This document shows positions 40,891-50,123 of a stretch of 53,389 nucleotides of DNA, piece after piece; the first letter of the stretch is position 1, and each line of letters begins with the position of its first letter. A program made the position numbers and the translations under genes. The notes beneath the pieces are model-generated. The model was not told the DNA's origin. It did not search any database and saw only the letters and a program-made list of their open reading frames with translations. The stretch is taken from contig CAMZKJ010000024.1 in NCBI GenBank assembly GCA_947311245.1, forward strand, positions 1 through 53,389, in the 5' to 3' direction. Source of the stretch: an uncultured Candidatus Altimarinota bacterium (GTDB taxonomy: Bacteria > Patescibacteriota > Gracilibacteria > CAIRYL01).

Positions 40891-41670
40891 ATGTCTGGAC
40901 ATTCAAAGTGGCACTCTATTCGGCACAAAAAAGGTGCAAACGATGCAGCACGAGGAAAAATTTTTACAAAACATGCAAACCTTGTAACTATTGCGGCACG
41001 AAGTGGTGGAGATCCAGATTCTAATCCTGCATTACGATTAGCTATTGAAAATGCAAAAAAAGAAAATACTCCAAATAAAAATATTGAAAGAGCTATTAAA
41101 AAAGGTACAGGAGAAGATAAATCTGCGGCTGCACTTGTTGAGGCTACTTTTGAAGGATATGGACCAGACGGTATTGCAATGCTTGTTGAAACATTAAGTG
41201 ATAATCGAAATAGGACTGTTACAGGGGTTCGAGTGGCATTTTCAAAAAATGGTGGAAATTTAGGAGAAAATGGAAGTGTCGCATGGATGTTTCACCGCAA
41301 AGGAGTAATTGAAATAGTTCTCGAAAACACTGCACCAGATAGTGAAAAAATAGAAGAACTTGAAATGCTTGCAATCGAAAATGATGCAGAAGATGTTATT
41401 ATTTCTACAGACGAAAATAATACAGAAATAGAAATTATTTGTGATGCAAAAAATGTTTTTGCCCTACAAGAATTATTGAATTCTAGTGGATATGAAGCCA
41501 GTGCAAAAGTTTCTATGGTTGCCGAAAACATGATAAAAGTAGAAACAACAGAACATGCACGAAAAATATTTAGATTAATCGAAGCACTCGAAGACCACGA
41601 CGATATTATTGCAGTTCATTCAAATGCAGATATTAGTAATGAAATAATGGAAGAAATTCTAGCAGAATAA
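40891..41670 (+). CDS. yebC: YebC/PmpR family protein
   Basis: The 259-residue protein opens MSGHSKWHSIRHKKGANDAARGKIFTK and has ARSGGDPDSNPALRLAIENAKKENTPNKNIERAIKKGTGE, EGYGPDGIAMLVETLSDNRNRT and the GSVAWMFHRKGVI segment, all typical of YebC. The family has been described as DNA-binding regulators and, more recently, as helping translation of proline-rich stretches; which applies here cannot be told. Its stop is 7 bp from that of the convergent flavoprotein. Confidence 0.95.
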   Translation: MSGHSKWHSIRHKKGANDAARGKIFTKHANLVTIAARSGGDPDSNPALRLAIENAKKENTPNKNIERAIKKGTGEDKSAAALVEATFEGYGPDGIAMLVETLSDNRNRTVTGVRVAFSKNGGNLGENGSVAWMFHRKGVIEIVLENTAPDSEKIEELEMLAIENDAEDVIISTDENNTEIEIICDAKNVFALQELLNSSGYEASAKVSMVAENMIKVETTEHARKIFRLIEALEDHDDIIAVHSNADISNEIMEEILAE

Positions 41671-41677
41671 AAAAATT

Positions 41678-42970
41678 CTATATATTTTCAGAAATAATTT
41701 TTGCCTGCAGGGCACAGAGTGAAATATGATACCCACCACATAAACCGTCAATATCTAAAATTTCTCCAGCTATAAAAAGGTTGGAGATTTTTTTTGATTC
41801 AAGCGTTGAAACATTGATGTCAGAAAGAGAGACTCCTCCTTTTGTTGTCCAACAGGCTTGATACGGAAATAATTCAGGCTTTGGTAATGAAAAGCCACAA
41901 AAAGCAGACACGAGATTTCTAAGCTCTTGCTTTGTTATATCTGCAAAAAATAAATTTTTAATTTTTGTTTTTTCAATTAAAAATTTTGCTAATTTTTTTG
42001 AAACAAATTGTGTAAAAAAAGAAAGAATATTATTTTTCCCATTTCGTAAATTTTGCAATTTTTTTGTAAGTGTTTTTTCTGTATATTCTGGAATAAAATT
42101 TAAAAATACATCAGATTTTTTATCCCATAATGCTGAAAAATCTAAAATAGCAGGACCCGATAACCCGACATGCGTAATAAGAATATCATCTATAACTTCT
42201 GTATTTTTTTTTATATTCACATTTTTTGCATATATTTTTCCTGTAAAACTTTGCCCTGCAACTTCTGCAAAATGTAAAGTTGCTATTTCTTCTTTTGAAA
42301 ATCGAAAAGGTGAAAGTGATGGCGAAGTTTTTTGAATAGTATGCCCAAATTGTTCGAGTAAGCTATATGTTTTTTGTTTATTTAATTGAGAATTAAGAGG
42401 CTTTTTATCTTCCATTTGCAACATTCCTCCAGTTGTAATAATAAGATTATCAAATATTTTATTATTATTTTCTAAAATAAATTTATTATTTTCAGTTGTT
42501 GTAATACTATTGATTTCTGTATTTACATGAATAAAAATATTTTTTATTTTTTCAAGTCTCGCTTGTAATGCTTCAACATCAGATTTTGCATTTTCCGATT
42601 TCAACATAGCTCTATTTTTTTCCCAAAAATATTTTATTTCAAGTTCATCAAAAAGATGAATTACAGAAAACTGTTGAATAGAATCTATAATTTCTGATTT
42701 TTTAAAAAATTTAGATTTAAAAAAATGTTCTTTTTTTCTGTTATTACTCGAGAAAAAGGTGTTTGGATTTAAAATTTTATTCGAAATATTCATTCGTCCT
42801 CCACCGGTTAATTTTAATTTTTTTCCTAATTTTTTATTTTTTTCAAAAATATGAATTTCTATTTTTCCAGCCTGTAATTCTGCTTTATATTTTTTTGCAA
42901 GAAAAAGTGCTGTAAAAATTCCAGCAGGCCCTGCGCCAATAATACCAATTATTTTAGAGATATTTTCCAT
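41678..42970 (-). CDS. HI0933/YhiN family flavoprotein
   Basis: I take ATG 42970 (MENISKIIGIIGAGPAG, 430 residues), which overlaps the upstream gene by 17 bp; another ATG at 42994 would add eight residues. The N-terminal FAD-binding Rossmann motif GIIGAGPAGIFTALFLAKK is followed by the family signature KKLGKKLKLTGGGRMNISN. Later come ITTGGM, THVGLSGPAILD and TTKGGVSLSDINVSTLESK, with the terminal FIAGEILDIDGLCGGYHISLCALQA. Members are putative NAD(P)/FAD-dependent oxidoreductases whose reaction is unknown. Last gene of the operon ruvX - M29-like - HI0933. It ends in TAG. Confidence 0.93.
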   Translation of the reverse strand: MENISKIIGIIGAGPAGIFTALFLAKKYKAELQAGKIEIHIFEKNKKLGKKLKLTGGGRMNISNKILNPNTFFSSNNRKKEHFFKSKFFKKSEIIDSIQQFSVIHLFDELEIKYFWEKNRAMLKSENAKSDVEALQARLEKIKNIFIHVNTEINSITTTENNKFILENNNKIFDNLIITTGGMLQMEDKKPLNSQLNKQKTYSLLEQFGHTIQKTSPSLSPFRFSKEEIATLHFAEVAGQSFTGKIYAKNVNIKKNTEVIDDILITHVGLSGPAILDFSALWDKKSDVFLNFIPEYTEKTLTKKLQNLRNGKNNILSFFTQFVSKKLAKFLIEKTKIKNLFFADITKQELRNLVSAFCGFSLPKPELFPYQACWTTKGGVSLSDINVSTLESKKISNLFIAGEILDIDGLCGGYHISLCALQAKIISENI

Positions 42971-44054
42971 TTTCAAAAAATACAACTTCTTCAATTATTT
43001 CTCCTGTTGTTTTATCTTTATTACAAGCTGATATTTTAAAGGCTGTTGAAAAAATATCCATGTGATATCGTTGTACAACTTCTTTTCCAAATTTAGCTCT
43101 ATAAATAGCATGTTTTTTTCCAAGTGAAATATGGAACCCTGCTTGTCGCTCAAAAACAGAAACAAAACTTAAAGGGTTTTCCATTGAAATAAAAGGATTT
43201 AATCCAAATCCTGCTTCTCTAATCATTACTTCTGGATTTCCTTCTGCATCTGTTTCCGATTCTAAAATTCGTGTAATAAGATTATCAATAAATTCTTGCG
43301 GTGCGTTATCGTCCCATTTCGTTAATACTCCATTTTCAATTGTTACTGAAAATGGTTCACATTGGACAATCTTAAATTCTGAATTTGGATAACAGCAAAT
43401 GTTTAATTTCCCATTCACACTATATAAATCTTTGCTTTCTGAAAAAATTTCCCCACAGATAGAACTTCCTCCTCGGTTTTTTTGTTGATAAAATCTTCCA
43501 TCATTTATTTTTGCTTCTTCCATTTCTGGAAAGATAAGAATATCAGGAGTTGTTTTATCTCCAGAATAAATTTTTATTTCATCGTAATTATCCATTAATT
43601 TTTTAATTTTCTCACCTAATTCAGCATATTCTTCTGCTTTATATGTTAATGCATTTAGCCATGTGTTTTCTTGGTCTGGTCCATAATAGCTCAGGTGAGA
43701 ATGCTCCATGCATCCCATATTTTTGTTATATAAATGAAGTCTAATTCTAAATTTATCCATTCTAAAACTTGTAGATTGAATTAATATTACAGAAGACTGT
43801 TCTGGTAAATTTGAAAGCATTTCTACTAACTCTGCATTATCTTCGGGTTTATATTCACGAATAATTGTTGTCTCTGGGTTTCTCTTCGCTAAAACATCTT
43901 TATGTGCTTGTGTCATGATTTTTGACAATGGTGAATCTAAATCATATAGCACTACTAAATGTTCATCTTTTACCCCAAATTGTTTAAAAATAGAATCTGA
44001 AACAATTTGGTTAATTTCATCTTTTGTAAGTTTTTTTTGAGAAATATTTGTCAT
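42954..44054 (-). CDS. M29 (aminopeptidase T)-like protein
   Basis: The 366-residue protein has no signal peptide. Its second half resembles the M29 metallopeptidase/NicX fold: SICGEIFSESKDLYSVNGKLNIC with a Glu in the position of the first metal ligand, GFGLNPFISM, and ERQAGFHISLGKKHAIY. Expected ligands (Glu, Glu, His, His, Asp) are only partly evident, and GHS-type motifs in the family are here GFHISLG and RYHMDIF. The N-terminal half (about 1-180) is an alpha/beta region with VLYDLDSPLSKIM. It lies between ruvX (19 bp) and the flavoprotein (overlapping). Peptidase activity is an inference. Confidence 0.6.
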   Translation of the reverse strand: MTNISQKKLTKDEINQIVSDSIFKQFGVKDEHLVVLYDLDSPLSKIMTQAHKDVLAKRNPETTIIREYKPEDNAELVEMLSNLPEQSSVILIQSTSFRMDKFRIRLHLYNKNMGCMEHSHLSYYGPDQENTWLNALTYKAEEYAELGEKIKKLMDNYDEIKIYSGDKTTPDILIFPEMEEAKINDGRFYQQKNRGGSSICGEIFSESKDLYSVNGKLNICCYPNSEFKIVQCEPFSVTIENGVLTKWDDNAPQEFIDNLITRILESETDAEGNPEVMIREAGFGLNPFISMENPLSFVSVFERQAGFHISLGKKHAIYRAKFGKEVVQRYHMDIFSTAFKISACNKDKTTGEIIEEVVFFENGKYL

Positions 44055-44073
44055 GAAATATATGAATAAATTT

Positions 44074-44550
44074 TTAAAGGGGATTAACTTTTTGGATATC
44101 TGAATAAAATGTTACAGAATCGAACCAATTTTGAAGAATTATAGCAGCCGCTACAGAATCTTTCGAGCTCTTTTGTTTTTTCATTTTCACTCCCATCTCT
44201 GAAAGTGATGCTTCTGCGATTTGTGTCGTAAATCGTTCATCGAAAACAAAAACAGGTAAACCAAGTGTTGATTTTATATTTTCTTTTTCATGTAAAGTTT
44301 TTTCTCTATGATCATTTTTATACTTTTTTTTCCCAGAATCTGTTGTATACGTTGAATCTTCTAAATTTTCTGAACTTTTAGGGTCTCCAATCACAATTGC
44401 TTTTACATTTTCTTCTGTAATTATTTTTTGTAATTTGAGTAAATAGTCTTCAAATTTTAACTGTTCTCTTGGAAATGCTAATTTAATATCACTTTCTCCA
44501 ATTGCTACTCCTACACGAGCAAATCCAATATCTAGCGCTATTATTTTCAT
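44074..44550 (-). CDS. ruvX: RuvX/YqgF-type putative pre-16S rRNA nuclease
   Basis: I take ATG 44550 (MKIIALDIGFARVGVAIGES, 158 residues), because the RNase H-like domain begins exactly there; ten residues from an upstream ATG are dispensable. Conserved features are LDIGFARVGVAI with the first catalytic Asp, AIVIGDPKSSE, VFVFDERFTTQIAEASL and KDSVAAAIILQNWFD with the terminal Asp. A Lys-rich insertion lies between IGDPK and the DERFTT strand. The family processes the 5' end of 16S rRNA and has been linked to Holliday junctions. First gene of its operon, divergent from uvrC. Confidence 0.92.
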   Translation of the reverse strand: MKIIALDIGFARVGVAIGESDIKLAFPREQLKFEDYLLKLQKIITEENVKAIVIGDPKSSENLEDSTYTTDSGKKKYKNDHREKTLHEKENIKSTLGLPVFVFDERFTTQIAEASLSEMGVKMKKQKSSKDSVAAAIILQNWFDSVTFYSDIQKVNPL

Positions 44551-44777
44551 AAAATCTATAAACAGTATTTGTATTTTCAAATTTTAGTGTATCAATTTAT
44601 AACTCTTATGTGAAAAGATTTATAATTTTTTTGTTAAATAAAGAATTTAATTTAATTTTATAGATTTATGAGAAATTGATATACTTACAATATGAAGTAC
44701 TTATATTATAAGTTTATTTTTATAGTTTTCTGTATAGTCTTCTGAATCTCTCGATAATTTTCTCTCAACTAATTTGT

Positions 44778-47171
44778 ATGCCTGATATTTCTGAAATTTT
44801 AGAAAAACTCCCCAAATGTTCTGGGGTTTATGAAATGAGAGATGAAAACAATGAAATTTTATATATAGGAAAAGCAAAAAATTTGTCTTCACGAGTACGA
44901 AGTTATTTTCGAGAATCGGCTAATCATTCAATTCGAATTCAAAAACTTGTTGAAAAAATTAAAAATATTGAATGGACAACAACACGAAATGAGGCAGAAG
45001 CATTAATCCTAGAAGATAATTTAATTAAAAAAAAACGACCTCGTTTTAATATTTTATTACGAGACGATAAAACATATTCGTATATTAAAATTACAAATGA
45101 AGATTTTCCACGAATTATATTGGTGCGAAAAGTTTTGAAAGATGGGGCAAAATATTTTGGTCCAAAAACATCGGGTTCAGCTGTGCGAAAAATTATAGAT
45201 ATGCTTAACGATGTTTTTTTATTTAAAACTTCAACTATTGGAATTACAGAAGATTCTACAACGGGAGAAATTTTATTAGACAATGGAAACCAAAAAATTC
45301 CATGTTTAAATTATCATTTAAAAAAATGTCACGCTCCATGTATAGGGAAAATTTCTAAGGCTGATTATGCAGAAATTATAAAAAAAGCAGTGAGTTTTTT
45401 GCGTGGTGAAACGAAAGAAATTACAGCATTTCTTACAGAAAAAATGATGAATTATGCCCAAAATTCAAAATTTACATTGGCTGCAAAAACCCGAGATATT
45501 ATTAAATCTATAGAAAATATTTCAGAAAAACAAATAATATCTGCACCAAATGAACTTTCTGCAGATATTATTGGATTATTTACAAATTATGGGCATGTAT
45601 TTTTTCATGTATTTTCGGCTCGAAATGGGAAAATAATAAATTCTGAAACCTTCCCCGTAATGATTAAAAATGAAAGTTCTCTTTCTCCTGTTTCATTTTC
45701 GGTACAACAAGAGGCCTTAAATGCATTTTTAGCATCGCATGCAAGCCGTGTTTCAGATTTTCCAAAAACTATTATTCTTGATAAAAAATTTATAGACGAA
45801 GATGAAAAAATTGTATGGGAAAAATATTTTACAGAAGAATTACAGGTTTTAAATGGGGGAAGTGTAGAAATTTCTTTACCAGAGAAAGCGAGAAGAAAAG
45901 AGTTATTAGATCTCGCACATCAAAACGCAGAAGATTACGCAAAGCGTCATGCTATGAGTTTTATTAAAAAAGATGAAAACTATGAAGATACGCTTGAAAC
46001 ATTGCAAAAAAAACTACACATGAACAGTTTTCCAAAACGAATGGAGTGTTATGATATTTCGCATTATTCAGGAGAGAAAACAGTTGCATCAATGGTAGTT
46101 TTTGAAAATGGAAAAGAAAAAAAATCGGATTATAGGTCTTTTAATATTAAATCTATAGATACAGAAACGGGGATTGATGATTTTAAATCGTTAGCAGAAG
46201 CACTGTATCGTCGACTTTCTCGTTTACCAGAAAAATTTCCAGAAAATTGGTCTACAGAAAAGCTAAAACGAAAACAAGATATTCAAGATATGCAAGAAAT
46301 TCCATGTCTAGGAGGAGTTGCAAAAGTGCATATTACTAAAAATACAATAAAAAAATTAAGTACCGCAGATATATATGGGTTATTTAATAGTCAAAAACCA
46401 AAAAAAATATATAGTAATATTTTGGCGTTAGTTGAAATAAATAGTATGAAGCATGCAAGAATAAATCTATCAGAAACATATATTGTAAAAAACATGAGTG
46501 CGGTAAGCATTGGAGATCTTCAAATATATCAAAAACAAATGCGAAAATTTTTATTAGATATATTTGTAAAAACAAAATGTGATGTTTATAAAATTTTTAA
46601 TTATGCAAAAAAAACTCAAGAATATTTAGAGCATCTTGGTTTTGAAGAAAAAACAACAGAAGAAGGGGAGTTATATATGCTTAAAACAGGAAAATTATCT
46701 ATGAGCTTGTCGGACTCGTTTCTAAAAATTCCAGATCTTATTATAATAGATGGTGGAAAAGGACAGCTTTCTTCTACTTGGAATATTTTAAAAAATACAG
46801 AATATGCCGATAAAATTCAAATTTGTTCGTTAGCCAAAAGAGAAGAGGAAGTTTTTGCGATACGTTATAATCCTGAAACTAAAATGGGTGAAATGTATAA
46901 AACTGAAATTCAAAAAAATTCAAATGAAGGGCACATGTTACAACGGATTCGAAACGAAGCGCATAGATTTGCTATTACAAAAAATAGAGCAGGGAGAGAA
47001 AAAATAATACAGAAATCTGTACTAGATGAAATTCAAGGGATAGGTGGAAAAACAAAAAAAATTCTAAAGCAGAAATTTGGTGGAATTGTTGGTATTCGTG
47101 AAGCTACAGATGGAGAACTTCTTGAAATTGTGAGTGCAAAAGTTTTAAAAAGAATTAGAGAAAGTGTGTAA
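44778..47171 (+). CDS. uvrC: UvrABC excinuclease subunit C with a large insertion in the nuclease domain
   Basis: UvrC makes both incisions in nucleotide excision repair. The 797-residue length compares with ~600 usual. The order is a GIY-YIG domain (SGVYEM...ILYIGKAKNLSSRV), the Cys region PCLNYHLKKCHAPC, a UvrB-binding UVR segment (KFTLAAKTRDIIKSIENI), then the RNase H-like endonuclease with ECYDISH (D426), IIIDGGKGQLS (D658) and RNEAHRFAI (H729), and HhH repeats EIQGIGGKTKKILKQKFGG. About 165 extra residues (~484-650, bases ~46227-46727) interrupt the nuclease domain between ALYRRLSRL and PDLIIID. Of the four E. coli FeS-cluster cysteines, the first seems absent. Confidence 0.95.
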   Translation: MPDISEILEKLPKCSGVYEMRDENNEILYIGKAKNLSSRVRSYFRESANHSIRIQKLVEKIKNIEWTTTRNEAEALILEDNLIKKKRPRFNILLRDDKTYSYIKITNEDFPRIILVRKVLKDGAKYFGPKTSGSAVRKIIDMLNDVFLFKTSTIGITEDSTTGEILLDNGNQKIPCLNYHLKKCHAPCIGKISKADYAEIIKKAVSFLRGETKEITAFLTEKMMNYAQNSKFTLAAKTRDIIKSIENISEKQIISAPNELSADIIGLFTNYGHVFFHVFSARNGKIINSETFPVMIKNESSLSPVSFSVQQEALNAFLASHASRVSDFPKTIILDKKFIDEDEKIVWEKYFTEELQVLNGGSVEISLPEKARRKELLDLAHQNAEDYAKRHAMSFIKKDENYEDTLETLQKKLHMNSFPKRMECYDISHYSGEKTVASMVVFENGKEKKSDYRSFNIKSIDTETGIDDFKSLAEALYRRLSRLPEKFPENWSTEKLKRKQDIQDMQEIPCLGGVAKVHITKNTIKKLSTADIYGLFNSQKPKKIYSNILALVEINSMKHARINLSETYIVKNMSAVSIGDLQIYQKQMRKFLLDIFVKTKCDVYKIFNYAKKTQEYLEHLGFEEKTTEEGELYMLKTGKLSMSLSDSFLKIPDLIIIDGGKGQLSSTWNILKNTEYADKIQICSLAKREEEVFAIRYNPETKMGEMYKTEIQKNSNEGHMLQRIRNEAHRFAITKNRAGREKIIQKSVLDEIQGIGGKTKKILKQKFGGIVGIREATDGELLEIVSAKVLKRIRESV

Positions 47172-47200
47172 ATGTGTGTAAATAAAAAAATAAATATTAC

Positions 47201-47239
47201 AAAAAGAGAGAATATTTTTATATTCTCTCTCTCTTTTTA
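47201..47239. terminator. Terminator between convergent uvrC and pdxT
   Basis: GAGAGAATAT (47206-47215) pairs with ATATTCTCTC (47220-47229) across a 4-nt loop, extended by A's on the left and a T-rich right flank. It can end uvrC and, on the other strand, pdxT. Confidence 0.8.
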
Positions 47240-47256
47240 TTTTTATATATTTTTTA

Positions 47257-47847
47257 TTATTTATTACAAAAATATTCATAAATACTGTAGTCTTTGGTAA
47301 TTTCAGGATGAAAACTACATGCAATAAAATTATTTTCCTCCACTAGTACTGGAGTGTTTTTATATTCAGATATTATTTCTAGAGAACTGGCTCTGTTTGA
47401 TAGAGTTGAATGATTTACAATAATTTTGGGGGCACGAATAAATGCAGCTGAAATATTTTCAACTGCAGTATTTTTATAAAATTCAGAATTTTTATTTACA
47501 GTAATATCTGTAATAATTGAGTTTTGTTGTGCACCATAAGCATTGCGTTCAATTGAAATATTCATTCCTAAATGTGAACATAAAATAGCTCCGGCACAGG
47601 TTCCAAAAATTTTAAGATTTTTATTTTGAATTTTATCTTTTAAAATTTCCCACATTTTAAATTCTTTCAGCAGTTTGAGCATTGTAGTTGATTCACCACC
47701 TGGTAAAATAAGATGAGTTATTTTTTCTAACTCATCTTTATTCCGAATAAATATGCAAGAATATCCGAGAGCTTCACACATTTCTTTATGCTCCGCAAAT
47801 GATCCTTGAATTGCTAAAATTCCAATATTTATAATTTTATTATTCAT
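47257..47847 (-). CDS. pdxT: Pyridoxal 5'-phosphate synthase glutaminase subunit
   Basis: PdxT releases ammonia from glutamine and passes it to PdxS. I take ATG 47847 (MNNKIINIGILAIQGSF, 196 residues), as the conserved LAIQGSFxEH start lies there; an upstream ATG would overlap pdxS. It has LILPGGESTTM, the nucleophile Cys in FGTCAGAILC, ERNAYGAQQNS, FIRAPKI and the catalytic SFHPEI (His, Glu). It lies 14 bp after pdxS in an operon. Confidence 0.96.
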   Translation of the reverse strand: MNNKIINIGILAIQGSFAEHKEMCEALGYSCIFIRNKDELEKITHLILPGGESTTMLKLLKEFKMWEILKDKIQNKNLKIFGTCAGAILCSHLGMNISIERNAYGAQQNSIITDITVNKNSEFYKNTAVENISAAFIRAPKIIVNHSTLSNRASSLEIISEYKNTPVLVEENNFIACSFHPEITKDYSIYEYFCNK

Positions 47848-47861
47848 ATTTTTTTGTTCTA

Positions 47862-48746
47862 TTAGTTTGTGTTTCGGTCTGCATATTTCACAGCACAATC
47901 TTTTATTTCAAGGCTTTTCATTGCTCCTCCTAAATTTCGTGATACTTCTTTTAAAATATCCGGTTTGTCAAAATTAAGAGTTGCTTGAACAATTGCTTTT
48001 GCGACTAATTCAGGATTTTCTGCATCAAAAATTCCTGATCCTACGAATACTCCTTCTGCACCAAGTTGCATCATCATTGCTGCATCTGCTGGAGTTGCAA
48101 TTCCACCTGCTACAAATGTAACAACTGGAAGTCTTTGGTCGTTCATAACCATTTCTACTAAGTCTGCAGATACTCGATATTCTCGTGCTTTTTCTTCAAT
48201 ATTAGAAGGGTTTAAGTTGTCAATTTCTCTTCTAATTTGTCGCCAATGTCGTGTTGCTTCTACAATATTTCCTGTTCCTGCTTCTCCTTTGGTTCTAATC
48301 ATTGCTGCTCCTTCTTGAATTCGTCGCAGTGCTTCTCCTAAATTTTTTGCTCCACACACAAATGGGAGTTTAAATTCATTTTTTTCTACATGTCGTTCTT
48401 CATCTGCAGGAGTTAAAACTTCACTTTCATCTATAAAATCGATATCACAACTTTGTAAAATTTGAGCTTCTACAAAATGTCCAACTCGAACTTTTGCCAT
48501 AACTGGAATAGTCGTATTTTTTTTAATTTCTTCAATCATTGAAGGATCTGACATTCGTGCAACACCTCCATCTTTTCGAATTTGAGAAGGGATTTTTTCA
48601 AGTGCCATAACGGCTACGGCTCCAGCTTTTTCTGCAATACGCGCTTGTTCAACATTCATTACATCCATAATTACTCCTCCTTTCATCATTTTTGCAAGAC
48701 CAGATTTTAGCGTAAATGTATTTTGTTCTTCAGAAATATCAGACAT
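47862..48746 (-). CDS. pdxS: Pyridoxal 5'-phosphate synthase, synthase subunit
   Basis: PdxS builds PLP from ribose 5-phosphate, glyceraldehyde 3-phosphate and ammonia in the DXP-independent pathway, as a 12-mer decorated with PdxT. The 294-residue TIM barrel has [20 protein letters not shown] (with the Asp), [15 protein letters not shown] (the ribose-5-phosphate lysine), [41 protein letters not shown] (second catalytic Lys) and [27 protein letters not shown]. The product PLP serves the aminotransferase at 335-1879. It starts 96 bp after the glycosyltransferase gene, leaving room for a promoter. Confidence 0.98.
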   Translation of the reverse strand: MSDISEEQNTFTLKSGLAKMMKGGVIMDVMNVEQARIAEKAGAVAVMALEKIPSQIRKDGGVARMSDPSMIEEIKKNTTIPVMAKVRVGHFVEAQILQSCDIDFIDESEVLTPADEERHVEKNEFKLPFVCGAKNLGEALRRIQEGAAMIRTKGEAGTGNIVEATRHWRQIRREIDNLNPSNIEEKAREYRVSADLVEMVMNDQRLPVVTFVAGGIATPADAAMMMQLGAEGVFVGSGIFDAENPELVAKAIVQATLNFDKPDILKEVSRNLGGAMKSLEIKDCAVKYADRNTN

Positions 48747-48842
48747 GTTTTTTCGTATAAAAATAATAATTTAGTACCAGTGTACATACGTAAAATATTA
48801 AGTTGTTTATTGTAAAATTTCAACTCATTTTTTATAAAACTA

Positions 48843-50108
48843 TTATATGCTCAGTTCTTTTTCTTCTAATAGATCTGCTAATTTTGCCATGATATTTATG
48901 GTGATATCGTCCCAAGAATATTCATGAGAAGAGGCTATTGTTATATTTTTTTTTGAAAGAATGTCTTTCTCTGTTTCATCGAGATTATACAAATTTTTCA
49001 TTTCTTTAAATAATTCGGTGTATAATGTTGGATTAAAAAAGAAATTTTCAGAGGGGCAAATTTCTGGTAATGCACCATGGGTAGAGCAAATAATGAGTGC
49101 TCCACATTTCATGGCCTCTAGTAATGTTTGTCCTTCGGTGTTATACATATCTGGTTTTATAAATCCTGCACACTTCGAATAGAGTATTATTCTTTTCTCT
49201 TTTGATGAGGGAGGAATAATTATGATATTATCAGCTCTTTTTAAGAAGGCGGTAAATTTAAAGGCATCTATAAATGGCTCTTCTATTATAAGTTTTATAT
49301 TTGCATTTGAGTATCTGCTAGAAAACAGAGCGAAGGCTTGTATAGTGTTTGAAATGGTTTCGAGTGTTTCTTGTGAATAAAAAAAAGAATCTGGTAAGTC
49401 GTCATAAATTTTTTGCTGTATTGTATTTTCTTTATATTGATTATTCATTTCTAAAATATCATCAATTTCATCTTCTTCAATTGTAAAATCTTCATTTGGT
49501 GTAAATCTTGCAATATCTTGCGTGATTCCAATGCTACTTACAAAAATTGAGCTTTCCTCATCTTCATCGTCTTCGTCTATGTCTGTTGCTAATTCGTTTG
49601 CGAGGAATTGAGATGGAACAATATTTATATCAGCATTTTTCCAATTTTTTTTATAATATTTTTTTTCTTGATATTTCATGTGATTTTCTAAGAAAATTTC
49701 CGGATAATGCAATGGTTTTAAATGGTTTGTAATTTGTACATGAATGCAGTCTCCCTCAAGTAAAACTGGCATAGGGGTCGCAAAAAATGCAACATCAAAT
49801 TTTCCTACCCATGACATATGTCCATTTTTCATTGCTAATGTTTCTACTAAATCATCAATCGCAGGATATTTTAGAAATGTAATTAATCTATATAATGTAT
49901 CTATTTCTATTTCTGTATGTATTCTTCGGACATTGTGATATTGGTCGAACTTATATTCACTTGAAAGATGTTCTGAACCTGTTGTCCAAATATAGAAAAC
50001 ATCACTTGGGTTATTTCTAAATAATGCATGAAAAAAATCTTTACAAAAATATTCTCCATTAGATGGAATTTTATTGAGAAATGGTCGAAAATCAAGAAGA
50101 ATATTCAT
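48843..50108 (-). CDS. GT4-like glycosyltransferase with acidic insertion
   Basis: The 421-residue cytosolic protein resembles GT-B glycosyltransferases of family 4. The N-terminus is MNILLDFRPFL, with an INIVPSQFLANEL segment at the end of the first Rossmann domain. The C-terminal domain has the nucleotide-sugar site NTEGQTLLEAMKCGALIICSTHGALPEI. Between the domains lies a strongly acidic, probably flexible stretch (about residues 185-245; DIDEDDEDEE and EEDEIDDILEM). Donor and acceptor are unknown. It lies 15 bp after tsaD, so it is likely co-transcribed with it. Confidence 0.8.
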   Translation of the reverse strand: MNILLDFRPFLNKIPSNGEYFCKDFFHALFRNNPSDVFYIWTTGSEHLSSEYKFDQYHNVRRIHTEIEIDTLYRLITFLKYPAIDDLVETLAMKNGHMSWVGKFDVAFFATPMPVLLEGDCIHVQITNHLKPLHYPEIFLENHMKYQEKKYYKKNWKNADINIVPSQFLANELATDIDEDDEDEESSIFVSSIGITQDIARFTPNEDFTIEEDEIDDILEMNNQYKENTIQQKIYDDLPDSFFYSQETLETISNTIQAFALFSSRYSNANIKLIIEEPFIDAFKFTAFLKRADNIIIIPPSSKEKRIILYSKCAGFIKPDMYNTEGQTLLEAMKCGALIICSTHGALPEICPSENFFFNPTLYTELFKEMKNLYNLDETEKDILSKKNITIASSHEYSWDDITINIMAKLADLLEEKELSI

Positions 50109-50123
50109 AGTTCTAGAGTGATA

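Noticed and set aside
47848-47898. N-terminal extensions of pdxT, pcrA, ruvX, the SulP gene and others to upstream in-frame starts
   Set aside because: The added residues precede the conserved domain start, are hydrophobic or charged oddments, and some overlap the neighbouring gene; internal ATGs fit family lengths.
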